Assembly: GCA_963767645.1 (NCBI GenBank)
Contig: CAVYEW010000008.1
Span: forward strand, 434,001 to 498,000
Direction of reading: 5' to 3'
DNA: 64,000 nt
Source of the DNA: DATFDN01 sp963767645
GTDB taxonomy: Bacteria; Pseudomonadota; Alphaproteobacteria; Acetobacterales; Acetobacteraceae
The translations under genes and the position numbers were made by a program. The notes below the pieces were generated by a model that worked only from the letters and a program-made list of their open reading frames with translations, had not been told where the DNA came from and did no database searches. The number at the start of each line of letters is the position of its first letter. The first letter of the stretch is position 1. Shown piece by piece: positions 1 to 9,037 of the stretch.

Positions 1-749
1 GCGAGGAAGACGCGCACGGCTACGCCGAGGGCGTGCGGCGGGGCTGCGTCATGCTGCTGGTCCGGACCCGACCCGAGCAGCATGGGCATGTCATGGAGGC
101 GCTTGAGAGCACGGATGCCATCGACATCGGCGCGCAAATGGCCGAGTGGCACGTCTCTCCCGCTTCGGACGAAGCGGGCGCGGGTCGAACCGACGCTCTC
201 GGCGCGGGCGGCTCGGCCGCGGCCACAATGGCCGCGCCCGAGGATGTCATTCCGATCGTCGAGGAGCGGATGAGGGTCGGCAAGCGCGAGGTTGAGCGCG
301 GCACGGTGCGGGTGCGCAGCTACGTCGTGGAGCGCCCAGTTCACACCGAGGTGACGCTCCGTGAGGAGCGGCTACGGGTGGACCGGCATCCAGTGGACCG
401 GCCGGTCAGTGAGGCCGACGAAGCGGTCTTTCGCGAGTGCATGATCGAAGTATCGGCAACCGCCGAAGAGGCCGTAGTCTCGAAGGAGATGCGCGTGGTC
501 GAAGAGGTCGAGATCCGCAAGGAGGCGATCGAGCGCGTGCAGATAGTCAACGGCACCGTTCGCCGGACCGAAGTGGTGGTGGAGGGCGACAACGGCCCTG
601 AGCTAGCCAATGAGACCAGAATGCGAGCCCAGCAACCACCTGGTCCCACTCCTGACCCCGACCCAGCACCACCGCCACTCGACCCGGTTCCCGGTCCAAA
701 TCCCGAGCCGATGCCGACGCCCGGCCCGCCAATGCCAACGCCGCTCTGA
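1..749 (+). CDS. DUF2382 (YsnF/AvaK-type) stress protein, 5' end outside the window
   Basis: The reading frame is open from the left edge, so the true start lies upstream. The first visible residues (EEDAHGYAEGVRRG) look like the end of a general-stress 17M-type N-terminal domain. A charged region follows (about residues 85-200 from the edge) rich in the alternating VPIVEERMRVGKREV and VRSYVVERPVHTEVTLREE patterns typical of DUF2382. The last 45 residues are an extended proline tail (PTPDPDP, PMPTPGPP). DUF2382 proteins are linked to stress and cell-envelope conditions, but the biochemical role is unknown. The DUF2382 assignment is firm; anything beyond it is not. Confidence 0.8.
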   Translation, partial: EEDAHGYAEGVRRGCVMLLVRTRPEQHGHVMEALESTDAIDIGAQMAEWHVSPASDEAGAGRTDALGAGGSAAATMAAPEDVIPIVEERMRVGKREVERGTVRVRSYVVERPVHTEVTLREERLRVDRHPVDRPVSEADEAVFRECMIEVSATAEEAVVSKEMRVVEEVEIRKEAIERVQIVNGTVRRTEVVVEGDNGPELANETRMRAQQPPGPTPDPDPAPPPLDPVPGPNPEPMPTPGPPMPTPL

Positions 750-885
750 GCCTTGGATCGGCAACTTAGCCGTGGCCGGTGGCGATAGAAACTGAGTACG
801 CCGCTTGCGGCGGGTTTATGCGCTCAGGGACACTAGGGTTCCAGCCCCGTCACCTGACCGGGACGCAGCCTTCCTGCGAGTGCCG

Positions 886-1053
886 CTACTGTGTCGGAAT
901 GGTGCCGGCCCCCAAATGAGCCACCGCGGAGAGCCTTTCGGGGATGGGTGTCCCGGGCACCGGCTCGCCCGGTGGCGGCTCCTCGACGGGCGGTGGCGTA
1001 CTCGGCGGTTCCTCCACGGGAGGGTGCTCGGGGTCGGGGACCGGTTCCGGCAT
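886..1053 (-). CDS. Small proline/glutamate-rich protein, hypothetical
   Basis: A short minus-strand frame encodes repeated PEPVPDPEHPP and PPVEEPPPGEP segments and no globular domain. The composition resembles small Pro/Glu-rich proteins common beside stress genes in alphaproteobacteria. I placed the start at the ATG in front of MPEPVPDPE. The only strong AGGAGG lies about 20 bases upstream of it, so an earlier non-ATG start is possible. The frame could be compositional chance in GC-rich DNA. Confidence 0.35.
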   Translation of the reverse strand: MPEPVPDPEHPPVEEPPSTPPPVEEPPPGEPVPGTPIPERLSAVAHLGAGTIPTQ

Positions 1054-1301
1054 CTGGGCACGCGGCAGGGCAAGCCTCCTGGTCACGGGTTCGTCGCTGT
1101 GTAACGGGTGGACCTGGCGGGCGTTGCCGGCCTCCGTGCCACGGAGCTCAGAGGCGTGCGGGTCGCGCAGCATCCTCGGCGGTCCGTTGGCGTCCACGAC
1201 GCCGGTGTCCTCGCAGGCGGTGGCACGGCAAGGCAACCCGCGCCCGTTCAACGCCGTTGGGCTCTCAGTCTTGTCGCTTCGACATCAGGGGGCACGCCCG
1301 C

Positions 1302-1670
1302 ATGACGCGCGTACTGATCGCCCTTACCTGTCTCGCGGCGCTTGCCGGCGCTGCACAGAATGCGCACGCGCAAGGGGGGCGACTTACCACGCCGGGCACT
1401 GTGCCGGGGACGGAGGTGCCAGGCACTGCGCCTGCGGCGCCGCCTGGCCCCTCGGTCACGCCGGTCCCGCCCGAAGTAATCGCTCCCGACCAGTCGCGTG
1501 GCGGGACCTCCAACCAGACCCTCAGCTCGAGTCTGGCGCAGACCAATGGGACGTTACGCCCACCCGCTGTGGACCCGGGAATGCAGAAAACCCCGACCCA
1601 GCCCGGCACGATGCCCGTCATTCCACCCCCCGGCACGCCGGGCGGAGCACCCGGCGCTGTCGCCAAATAA
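1302..1670 (+). CDS. Small exported proline-rich protein, hypothetical
   Basis: This 122-residue protein starts with a clear Sec signal peptide (MTRVLIALTCLAALAGAAQNAHAQ, cleavage after AHA). The mature part is low-complexity, rich in Pro, Gly and Thr, with no known fold. The upstream frame stays open without a start, and the ATG at 1302 follows a GGGGG-containing stretch. It is probably periplasmic. Function is unknown. It lies downstream of the DUF2382 gene on the same strand. Confidence 0.6.
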   Translation: MTRVLIALTCLAALAGAAQNAHAQGGRLTTPGTVPGTEVPGTAPAAPPGPSVTPVPPEVIAPDQSRGGTSNQTLSSSLAQTNGTLRPPAVDPGMQKTPTQPGTMPVIPPPGTPGGAPGAVAK

Positions 1671-1856
1671 CGGGTCGGCGAGCGTTCGCGGGCGGGGCCT
1701 ACGACGGTGCGCCGAGACGTGGGCCCTGGTCGGCGCCAACCCTATGGTATGGCCCGTTGGAGCCTACCCGAACGGGAGGGGCAATGTGGCAAAACGGAGG
1801 GGTCGCGGCTGCCATCTCCTATTTTTGGGGCGAACCGATGGCTGGTTGCGCCGTAC

Positions 1857-1887
1857 CTCTGCGGCGGCCGGCATGGCCGCCGCAGAG
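1857..1887 (-). terminator. Strong GC hairpin behind the phasin gene
   Basis: A perfect 13-bp inverted repeat (CTCTGCGGCGGCC and its complement) encloses a 5-base loop, 10 bases beyond the phasin stop codon. There is no T-run after it on the minus strand, so it may be a Rho-independent-like terminator without a U-tract or an mRNA 3'-end stabiliser. Confidence 0.55.
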
Positions 1888-1896
1888 GCCCCGTGC

Positions 1897-2529
1897 TCAG
1901 CCGTGCAGGCGAGCGCGCTCCTGCAACGGGCGCACCGTGTCCTGGGCGATCTGCCCGGCGAGCTGGAGCAAGGTGCTGCTGGAAGTGATGGCGCCGTTCA
2001 CCGCCTCCACGTAAAGGTCACGCTGGATTTGCGCGGCCTCGACCGGCGAGCTGGCCCGGAGCAGCTCCTGCGGGCGGGTGCCGAAGCGCCGGAAGGCACG
2101 CTGGGCCATATCGAAATAGGCATGCTGCCACTGCTGGACGCCGCGGATGAGATGGGTCCAGGACACGGCAAACGCCTGCAGGTCGTCGGCGGTGCGCTCG
2201 GCTGCCTGCCGATACGCGTCGCTCACCTGCGCCGCGGTCTCGATCGCCTGCTGGCCTTGGGCGTAGCCGCGCTCCGCCACCGGCCGCTGCGCCTCCGCGA
2301 CAGTGCGGAAGCCTAGGCGGACTCCTTCCCGGCCCTGCTCGATCGCCCGGCTGGCGAGCAAGCCCACCACCTCGGCCGAATGCTGGGCCGCCTGCCCACC
2401 CTGCTCGCCGGCCTCGCGCGTCTCGTTGGCCGCGCGGTTCGCCGTCGCGGCCACTCTATGCCCCTCTGCATCCACCAGCCCTGGCGCCGGGATTTCGGAG
2501 GGCTTCCTGGTCTCAGGCGTAACTGCCAT
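1897..2529 (-). CDS. Phasin family protein
   Basis: About 210 residues, almost wholly alpha-helical with Gln/Ala/Glu-rich amphipathic repeats. The C-terminal half has the phasin signature WTHLIRGVQQWQHAYFDMAQ and the tail LLRASSPVEAAQIQRDLY. Phasins coat polyhydroxyalkanoate granules. The start at 2529 (MAVTPETRKPSEIP) is preferred over the ATG 33 bases upstream because AAGGA precedes it. The gene ends just before a strong hairpin. Family call is solid; which phasin subtype is not. Confidence 0.85.
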   Translation of the reverse strand: MAVTPETRKPSEIPAPGLVDAEGHRVAATANRAANETREAGEQGGQAAQHSAEVVGLLASRAIEQGREGVRLGFRTVAEAQRPVAERGYAQGQQAIETAAQVSDAYRQAAERTADDLQAFAVSWTHLIRGVQQWQHAYFDMAQRAFRRFGTRPQELLRASSPVEAAQIQRDLYVEAVNGAITSSSTLLQLAGQIAQDTVRPLQERARLHG

Positions 2530-2848
2530 TCTCTCGGTCCTTCTCTTCTGACTGACCCGCACTCGGCCATCGCGCCCTGGAACCAGGGCGCGCCAGCGGC
2601 AGCGGGGTGATCAACTGGAGCAAGCAACACCGCTTGCCGGTCTAGAGATATTGCACTGCAGCAGAGAGGAAAAGGGGTATTGTACGAAAGTGTGCAATGC
2701 GTTTTATGGATGGCGGATGACCGGCTCAACGGCCGTCCGATCTCCTGTAACGCGGTCTGAGCTCACCCCGCGCCGCTGAATCGTTGCGAGTAAGGGCCAG
2801 AACCGGGCTGTCGCCCGCTACCGTGGCGCGGCGCCGCGTTGCGGCGCT

Positions 2849-3778
2849 TCAGTCGAGGCGCGCGCGATTGTCCGCGCGTGCGATCCGTCTCAACAGGTAT
2901 TCCACCTCGGCCTTGGCGCCAGCCGAGAGGACGCTCCCCGGCTTGCGCTGGGAATCGGAGGCGAGGATGCCGCGCCGCATCATCACGTATTTCCGCACCG
3001 CGAGGCCGATGCCGGCCTGCTGCTCGTAGCGGATCAGCGGCAGATGGGCGTCGAACAGGTCGTGCGCGCGGTCGCGCTCGCCAGCCGCCGAGAGGCGGAC
3101 GACGTCGACCAGCATGTCGGGGAAGCAGTAGCCCGTCATCGCCCCGTCGGCGCCTCGCTCCATCTCGAAATCGAGGAAGAGGCCGCCATTCCCGCACAGG
3201 ATCGAGATCGGCCGCATCGAGCCGTCTCGCTGGAAGCCCCGCAGGGCCGAGATCTTCTCCAGGCCCGGCCAATCCTCGTGCTTCAGCATGACGCAGGACG
3301 GCACCTCGGTGACAATGCGCCGGATCACGCCGGGGGTCATGACGACGCTGAAGCTGAGCGGGTAATCCTGCAGCACGAACGGCACATCCGGCCCGATCGC
3401 TTCTGCCGCCTGCTTGTAATATGTGACGATCTGGTCGTCGGTCCGCAGCGTGTTCGGCGGGGCGATCATCACCCCGGCGGCGCCCGCGTCCATCACGGCG
3501 CGGGTGAGCGAGCCCATGGCGGCGAAGCCGGGCGCGGAGACGCCGACGACGATCGGGGCCGAGGATCGGCCCAGGAAGCGGCGCGTGAGATCGATGGCCT
3601 CCCGCTGGTCGAGCTTCGGGGCTTCGCCCATCTGGCCGAGGACGGTCATCCCGGTCACGCCGCATTCGAGGAAGAAATCGATCATCCGGTCGGTCGAACG
3701 CTCGTCGATCCGGCCATCCTCGTGGAATGGCGTGGACGCGATGACATAGACCCCGCGTGCATTGTTCGTGAGAGCCAT
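2849..3778 (-). CDS. Dihydrodipicolinate synthase/N-acetylneuraminate lyase (DapA) family aldolase
   Basis: A complete protein of about 309 residues with a TIM-barrel DapA pattern: substrate-loop GQMGEAPKL, catalytic tyrosine in QDYPLSF, and Schiff-base lysine in VMLKHED. The usual DapA lysine-pathway residues are not all present, so a catabolic aldolase or dehydratase acting on another 2-oxoacid is more likely than lysine synthesis. GGAGG lies 6 bases before the ATG at 3778, which I chose over the ATG two codons upstream. A short-chain dehydrogenase stub lies directly upstream on the same strand, suggesting a former two-gene catabolic operon. Confidence 0.85.
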   Translation of the reverse strand: MALTNNARGVYVIASTPFHEDGRIDERSTDRMIDFFLECGVTGMTVLGQMGEAPKLDQREAIDLTRRFLGRSSAPIVVGVSAPGFAAMGSLTRAVMDAGAAGVMIAPPNTLRTDDQIVTYYKQAAEAIGPDVPFVLQDYPLSFSVVMTPGVIRRIVTEVPSCVMLKHEDWPGLEKISALRGFQRDGSMRPISILCGNGGLFLDFEMERGADGAMTGYCFPDMLVDVVRLSAAGERDRAHDLFDAHLPLIRYEQQAGIGLAVRKYVMMRRGILASDSQRKPGSVLSAGAKAEVEYLLRRIARADNRARLD

Positions 3779-3794
3779 AGACATCCTCCGCTAC

Positions 3795-3890
3795 TCAGAT
3801 GCTCTGGATGAAACCGCTATCGACGCGGACCACCGATCCCGTCACACGTAACGCCGGGGTGCTCGCGAGCAACGCAACGACGCCGCCGGG
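3795..3890 (-). pseudogene. C-terminal stub of a short-chain dehydrogenase/reductase
   Basis: About 31 codons ending in VTGSVVRVDSGFIQSI and a TGA, the characteristic SDR C-terminus. A stop codon closes the frame upstream and no Rossmann motif is seen. The stub ends 17 bases before the DapA-family start, so it is the decapitated remains of the preceding gene of that operon. Confidence 0.65.
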
Positions 3891-4136
3891 CTACGGGTCA
3901 TTGCACCACGCGGGATCGGGACGGGGCAAGCTGAAGCTAACGCACTGGTACAGCCCGCCAATGGCGTCCCCGAGAGGACGGGCAGTCTTGACCGCATTTC
4001 CCTTCATTATCAATTCCTTGGTATGTTAGTAACTCGAAACGTTGTAGCACTTGGTTGCCACAGCCCATGCCGCGCATGTGGACGAAAATTCGGTCCCGTA
4101 ACCGACATTCTGCGCGGGACCGGCCCAGGAGCCCGC

Positions 4137-4152
4137 CCCGGATAAATCCGGG
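4137..4152. repeat. 7-bp inverted repeat directly before an ATG
   Basis: CCCGGAT and its complement are separated by two bases and abut the ATG at 4153. This could be an operator-like site or chance. No other signal supports a role. Confidence 0.3.
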
Positions 4153-4560
4153 ATGTTCGACTGTGCGCCGGACGGCGGGACGCTCCCCGCCTGGCCCCTC
4201 CATGACGGCGACATGCGCGACCTGCTCCCGCGCTTCGCCGACGCCACCTTCGACGCGGTGGTGACCGACCCGCCCTACGAGCTTGGCTTCATGGGCCAGC
4301 GGTGGGATGCCACCGGCATCGCCTTCCGCCCGGAGACCTGGGCCGGGCTGCTGCGCGCCTTGAAGCCGGGCGCGCACCTGCTCGCGTTCGGCGGCTCGCG
4401 CACCTTCCACCGCATCGCGGTGGCGATCGAGGATGCCGGCTTGGAGATGCGCGACACCCTGCTGTGGCTGTACGGCGGCGGTATGCCCGAGGCCGGCTAC
4501 GTCCGCGACCGGGACGGCGAGAAGGGGGGCGGGACCTCAGGCGCGTGGTGGCACAGTACC
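4153..4560 (+). pseudogene. N-terminal part of a DNA adenine/cytosine-N4 methyltransferase
   Basis: The first ~135 codons match an N6/N4 DNA methyltransferase of the phage or mobile-element type. They carry the catalytic DPPY in FDAVVTDPPYELGFMGQRWD, then an LKPGAHLLAFGGSRTFHR segment (AdoMet-fold strand) and LLWLYGGGMPEAG. The downstream half, including the target-recognition part and the last AdoMet motif, is missing. The frame passes directly into hydantoinase B sequence, so this is a chimera formed by a deletion or insertion. Confidence 0.7.
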
Positions 4561-5468
4561 GGCTGGGACGTGGTGCGCGCTTACATGAAGCATGTGATGG
4601 ACAATGCCGAGGAGAGCGTCCGGCGCGTCATCGACCGCATCGGCAACGGCTCGTTCACCACCGCATGGACGACGGATCCCCGCTCAAGGTCGCAGTGTCC
4701 GTGGATCATGCTGAACGGACTGCAATGGTGGATTTCACCGGGACGGGACCGCAACGGACTGACAACTTCAACGCGCCTCCCGCAGTGACGCGGGCGGTCG
4801 TCCTCTACGTGTTCCGCTGCCTGGTGGGGGACGACATTCCGCTCAACGATGGCTGCCTGAAGCCCATCACGATCGTCATCCCGCCAGGTACCTTCCTCTC
4901 CCCAAGGCCTGGGGCGGCGGTGGTGGCGGGCAACACCGAGGTCTCCCAGGCGACCTGCAATGCCCTGTTCGGGGCCTTGCGGGCGGTGGCCTGCAGCTAA
5001 GCCACGATGAACAACTTCCTCTTCGGCGGCGCCACACGTCAGTACTACGAGACCATTTGTGGCGGGACCGGCGCGGGTCCCGGGTTCGACGGGACCTCCG
5101 CGGTGCACAGCCACATGACCAACACACGAATGACCGATCCCGAGATTCTGGAGCTGCGCTATCCGGTGCGGCTTGAGGAGTTCTCGATCCGCCGCGGCTC
5201 CGGCGGAATGGGCCGATGGCGCGGCGGCGATGGTGTGGTGCGCCGGGTCCGCTTCATGGAGCCGATGACCGCCGTGATCGTCTCATCCCGCCGCAACGTC
5301 GCGCCGTTTGGGCTCGAAGGGGGCGCGGACGGGGCTTCTGGCCGCCAGTGGGCCGAACGCGGAGACAGCACTCGAGAGGTTTTGTCCAGCACCGCCGAAG
5401 CGCCTCTGTCCAAGGGCGACGTGTTCGCGATTGAGACGCCTGGCGGTGGCGGATATGACCAAGCTTGA
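4561..5468 (+). pseudogene. C-terminal remnant of hydantoinase B/oxoprolinase (HyuB)
   Basis: The sequence VVRAYMKHVMDNAEESVRRV through the conserved MDDGSPLKVAV, FNAPPAVTRA, CLKPITIVIPPGTFLSP, TMNNFLFGG and RLEEFSIRRGSGG to the terminal ETPGGGGYD is a standard HyuB C-terminus. About 300 N-terminal residues are missing. One base is lost near 4665, shifting the frame. An in-frame TAA at 4998-5000 stands where relatives have a Gln codon (a C-to-T change). The protein would have acted with HyuA in ATP-dependent hydantoin or oxoproline opening. Confidence 0.8.
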
Positions 5469-5579
5469 CCCTGCGAAGGTAGGCGCACTCGGCCGGGCAT
5501 CAAGCGCGGCTGTGCACGGCAGGACGCGCCCAGCCTGGAGGTCGCCTTTTAGCGCCGCACCCTCTGATGAGAGACAAGA

Positions 5580-6272
5580 ATGAGCATCCTCTCTTCCGCG
5601 CCCCGCACCGAGATCGATTTCCCCCCCGATCCGAGCTCACTTCGCGCGCTGATACGCAGCGGCCGATATGCGGGGCAGACCTCCGGCCTTGTGCCGGGCC
5701 GCCTGCAGGCGAACCTGGCAATACTCCCGGCGGACTGGGCCGGCGAGTTCCTGATGTTCTGTCACACGAACCCCAAGCCGTGCCCGGTTCTTGCCGTCAC
5801 CAATCCGGGCGATCCGGTGTTTCGGACCCTCGGGGCGGATGTGGACGTCCGAACGGACGCTCCGCGCCACAAAGTGTTCCGAGAGGGGGTCGTTATGGAC
5901 GAACCGACCGATCTTCTGGACATTTGGCGCGATGACCTTGTGGCGTTCGCGATCGGTTGCTCCTTCTCGTTCGAGGAGGCGCTCGTTGAGACCGGGCTGA
6001 GGATCCGCCATCACGAACAGGGCTTGAATGTGCCTATGTACATCAGTTCCATCGACGCCAACCCGACACCACGGTTTTCAGGAAAGATGGTGGTCTCTAT
6101 GCGGCCGTTCCGACCTGCCGACGCTATCCGTGCGGTGCAGGTCACGTCACGTTTCCCGAGCGTGCATGGCGCGCTGGTCCATATCGGGCTTCCTGCGCAG
6201 ATCGGCATCAAGGATCTTTCCACGCCAACAGCGAACCAAACGCAACCGCCTCTCCTCAGGTCGACACGATAA
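5580..6272 (+). CDS. DUF1445 (putative hydro-lyase/D-glutamate cyclase-like) protein, C-terminally truncated
   Basis: Residues 10-213 match the DUF1445 family: RYAGQTSGLVPGRLQANLAI, GEFLMFCHTNPKPCP, FAIGCSFSFEEAL, and the late VHGALVHIGLPAQIGI. Full-length members continue about 50 residues further, with a second conserved block before the C-terminus. Here the last 17 residues are unrelated. The gene is therefore cut at its 3' end and probably non-functional. It lies on the same strand as the HyuB remnant, and DUF1445 and HyuB genes often share amide/oxoproline-type catabolic clusters (inference). Confidence 0.7.
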   Translation: MSILSSAPRTEIDFPPDPSSLRALIRSGRYAGQTSGLVPGRLQANLAILPADWAGEFLMFCHTNPKPCPVLAVTNPGDPVFRTLGADVDVRTDAPRHKVFREGVVMDEPTDLLDIWRDDLVAFAIGCSFSFEEALVETGLRIRHHEQGLNVPMYISSIDANPTPRFSGKMVVSMRPFRPADAIRAVQVTSRFPSVHGALVHIGLPAQIGIKDLSTPTANQTQPPLLRSTR

Positions 6273-6611
6273 TGTCCATCAAGCCCGCTAAACTAATGGA
6301 CATTATCGCTGGCCACAAGCACACCAGCATCCGACAGATGTCGTGGCGCTGAAAGGCGGCCATCCGCTCCATCCGCTCACGCTTATGCGCTAAGGTCTCG
6401 GGCCTGAGAATGATGGCACCGCCACTATCCTCACCAGCCGCGTTTGAGACAGGAACGCCGAGCCGGGTGCCACGTGGAGCCCGCTCGGCCCGATCGTGGT
6501 AGCACGGCGCCGCCGCCGGCCGCGATATCTTTTCCCCCACACCAAATTCAAGTTGAGAGCGTGGCACAACGCGCGCTACACCGGCGTCGCATTTGAGCCA
6601 CGGACGTTGAC
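6273..6611. other. Stretch without a recognisable gene
   Basis: No frame with a conserved motif or convincing start was found on either strand. It may hold the lost 3' end of the DUF1445 gene's surroundings. Confidence 0.3.
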
Positions 6612-7087
6612 ATGGACATTGACCCGACCGGCGGCCGCTCGGCCGTCGAGCACTGCGTGGTGGAGATCATCACCGCGCTGCGCCGCCACCATTCAGATAT
6701 TGCAAGCGAAGCGCTGCCGATCGCCACGGCGATCCTGGCCAGCCAGCACGACACGCCCGGCGAGTTCCTAGACTCGCCTGAACTGGCTCGCCGGCGAGCT
6801 GTTGGACGTACGGCTGGATCAGCCGGCTCGTGTGCGACGAGGGCGCGACGGCGTATGACGACCTGCCCGTGGCACTCTCCCGCGCGGTCGCCGTCCACCC
6901 GGCCGTGGTCGCGGTCTATCTGGCGCTCTGCCACACGCTGACGCTCGGCCCGTACGCTATCGCGACGCCGCCGCGCTCAGGCCAGGTGATGGCCGCGGTG
7001 ATCGACGGAGGCGCCATGGTCGACGCGGCGTCGACGGCGCACCCGGAATACCGCAGCCTGGCGGTGCTGGCGGCGGTGTCGGCCTGA
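6612..7087 (+). pseudogene. Hypothetical protein split by a frameshift
   Basis: Two overlapping frames read as one protein: the first from the ATG at 6612 (SAVEHCVVEIITALRRHHSD), the second resuming around 6790 (WTYGWISRLVCDEG) and ending at 7087. The switch near 6780 requires one indel. The product has no motif I recognise; it is helix-rich at the N-terminus and Ala/Val-rich at the C-terminus. It converges end-to-end with the next minus-strand gene. Confidence 0.4.
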
Positions 7088-7696
7088 TCATCCGTCTGGC
7101 TCGGGCTCGTCGGAACGCAGCAGTGCCGCCATCTGCTGCTGGGAGTATTCCTCGGGCAACAGGCCGCCGGGCCGTCCTTGAGCGATGGCCTTGCGCGGCG
7201 GCGAGCGAGGGCCCTGCGGGGCGGCTCGGCCCGGAGCGCCTCGAGCTGCTGGGCGGCATATTGATCCACAGTCATCCCGTTCGGCGGACCCAGGATCGGC
7301 TGGGCGGCCGGCGGCTTCGGCGCCGCCGCCAGGCCAGGGATCCCCAACCCGTGGGCGAACGCGCCACCGCGCCGGCGATGGACCGAACCCGCGTGGCGCC
7401 TGCGCTGGGCGTGGCTCGGCTGCGACGCGAGTGCCTGCCTCGGCGCGGCAGCGGTCCATCAGGTCGGCCAGCTCGTCCGCGACCGCATTGCGGAGATCGG
7501 CCACCAAGGCATCGTGCGGGCGCGCCTTCTCCGCGGCTTGGCGGACCACCGCCGGGCCTTTGGGGTGGGCCACGTCCAGCCAGGCGCGGGCGATCAATTC
7601 CGAGGCCGGCACGAAGTCCATCCATTCCCGTTCGGCGCGTCTGGTTCGGTTTGCGTACCAGAACCGGGGACGGTCGGCGGCCACCAGCAAGAGCAT
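7088..7696 (-). pseudogene. Hypothetical protein with two compensating frameshifts
   Basis: The outer parts (EWMDFVPASELIARAWLDVA and GGLLPEEYSQQQMAALLRSD) are in one frame. Between about 7190 and 7350 the protein-like sequence GMTVDQYAAQQLEALRAEP lies in another frame. The gene therefore seems to have gained two indels that restore frame. The product is hydrophilic and Pro-rich with no known domain. The start is uncertain. Confidence 0.4.
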
Positions 7697-8189
7697 CTCG
7701 GACGGCAGTGGCAGTCATGGCCTAATGTGGCGGAAAGCCGCCGTAACGCTGCCCTGACGCAACCGGCGTCAATCGGGAGGGCGCCGCGCGCGGACGCCAT
7801 CAACGCGAACACGTCCAACTACGTTGGATGGCGCATCCTGTGGGCGGAACCCGATTACCAGGCAGGCGCACCCCGCCGCTTACGTGCTATGCAGCTGGAA
7901 CGAACGCGCCCGGCGACCCCGGTCCGGCCCTCGTGCCGGCATCCCGCCCCCAATCGCGGCCGGCCTGGTGGCGCGCGGCGTGCCCGACGCGACCTTGTCG
8001 GTCTTTGATGGCGCCGAGATCGAGAACTCCCCACCGGTCAGGTGAGGGGCTCTTGCGCCGCCCGCACGCGTCGCACCTACCGTGACTGACGGCTTTTTCA
8101 TTGTAGTGCATCGCCCTCGGCCTGGAGACGCTGCGGGCCGCGACTGCGCGGGGTTGCGGTCTTCTCCCGTCGAGGCGGAGTCTGGAGCC
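7697..8189. other. Stretch without a recognisable gene
   Basis: I see no conserved protein segment on either strand before the integrase scrap that begins near 8190. Confidence 0.3.
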
Positions 8190-8480
8190 CCGCCGCTGAC
8201 CGCCGGCCGCCTCGCGGCGATCGGTTGGATGCACCGCCGCGCCAGACGCCAACGGCGGCAGATGCGCGAGCGCCCCCCCGCCATCACGAGGTGCTGGCCG
8301 GCATCCGCCGATGCCACGGTATTGCGCCAACGAAGAAGCACCCTCGACGCCGACGCGACGCGCGACCTCCTGTGTGTCGCCGCCGGCACCGGCCTGCGCA
8401 GCGTACGCGACCGGGCGCTGCTGGCCTTCGGCGTAATAAGGGCCTTCCTCTGCTCCGAGCTGGCGGGTGCTGCGCCTCCC
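8190..8480 (+). pseudogene. Tyrosine recombinase (integrase) fragment
   Basis: Pieces in two frames fit one integrase core: HHEVLAGIRRCHGIAPTKK in one frame, then LDADATRDLLCVAAGTGLRS and VRDRALLAFGV in another. This matches the end of the SAM-like N-terminal domain and the start of the catalytic domain. The R-H-R-Y catalytic block is absent. It is a relic of an earlier integrated element. Confidence 0.6.
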
Positions 8481-8518
8481 CCGCTGGCGCCGGCGACCAA
8501 CGCCCTACGTCACAGTCG

Positions 8519-9025
8519 ATGAGCAGATCCGAGAGCGCGGCCGTCGCCAGCTTCACGCCGGGCGAACGGGCCCACATACGGCGCGAACTCGACATGTTCT
8601 TCTCGACGCTGCCGAGCGTCGCTGACGGCTATCTGCAGGTGTGGCGGGGCGGCCCGCAGGCCGGCGAGCCCAAGCTGCCGCCGATTGCCAAGGGCCTGGT
8701 CGAGCGGGGCCTGATGCGCCTCGACGCAACGCTCCGGCCGCCGCGTGTCTTGATCAGCCCGCCCGGCTCGCTTGGCGACAGGATCCGCTCGTGGCTTGGC
8801 GAACAGCGCGAGCGTGGGATCGAGGCAGGCCCGCTCGGCCGCCCCGCCCCGAAATCCCATTCAGGCATCCAACAGGGTTGGACATCTGAGGCTGCGTGCG
8901 TTCTGCCTGGCCGGGCGTATCCGCCCGGTGAGACTTCCGATTACCCACATTATCGGCCGGGTTCGGGTATTCGGGGTTGCATGCCGTGGGCGGGGGTGGT
9001 GCTTATCAGGCCTTGGTATGTCTGA
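8519..9025 (+). CDS. Hypothetical protein, probably truncated by an IS
   Basis: The frame from ATG 8519 encodes TPGERAHIRRELDMFFSTLP and GGPQAGEPKLPPIAKGLVER, giving a basic helical protein of about 110 plausible residues. After KSHSGIQQGW the composition changes where the IS4-type element appears to begin, so the native C-terminus is likely lost. No domain recognised. The N-terminal part looks like a genuine coding sequence. Confidence 0.45.
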   Translation: MSRSESAAVASFTPGERAHIRRELDMFFSTLPSVADGYLQVWRGGPQAGEPKLPPIAKGLVERGLMRLDATLRPPRVLISPPGSLGDRIRSWLGEQRERGIEAGPLGRPAPKSHSGIQQGWTSEAACVLPGRAYPPGETSDYPHYRPGSGIRGCMPWAGVVLIRPWYV

Positions 9026-9037
9026 GGGTGGGCGCCC

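Noticed and set aside
4137..4152. CCCGGAT inverted repeat as a terminator
   Set aside because: Only a 2-base loop and directly before an ATG; kept only as a weak inverted-repeat feature.
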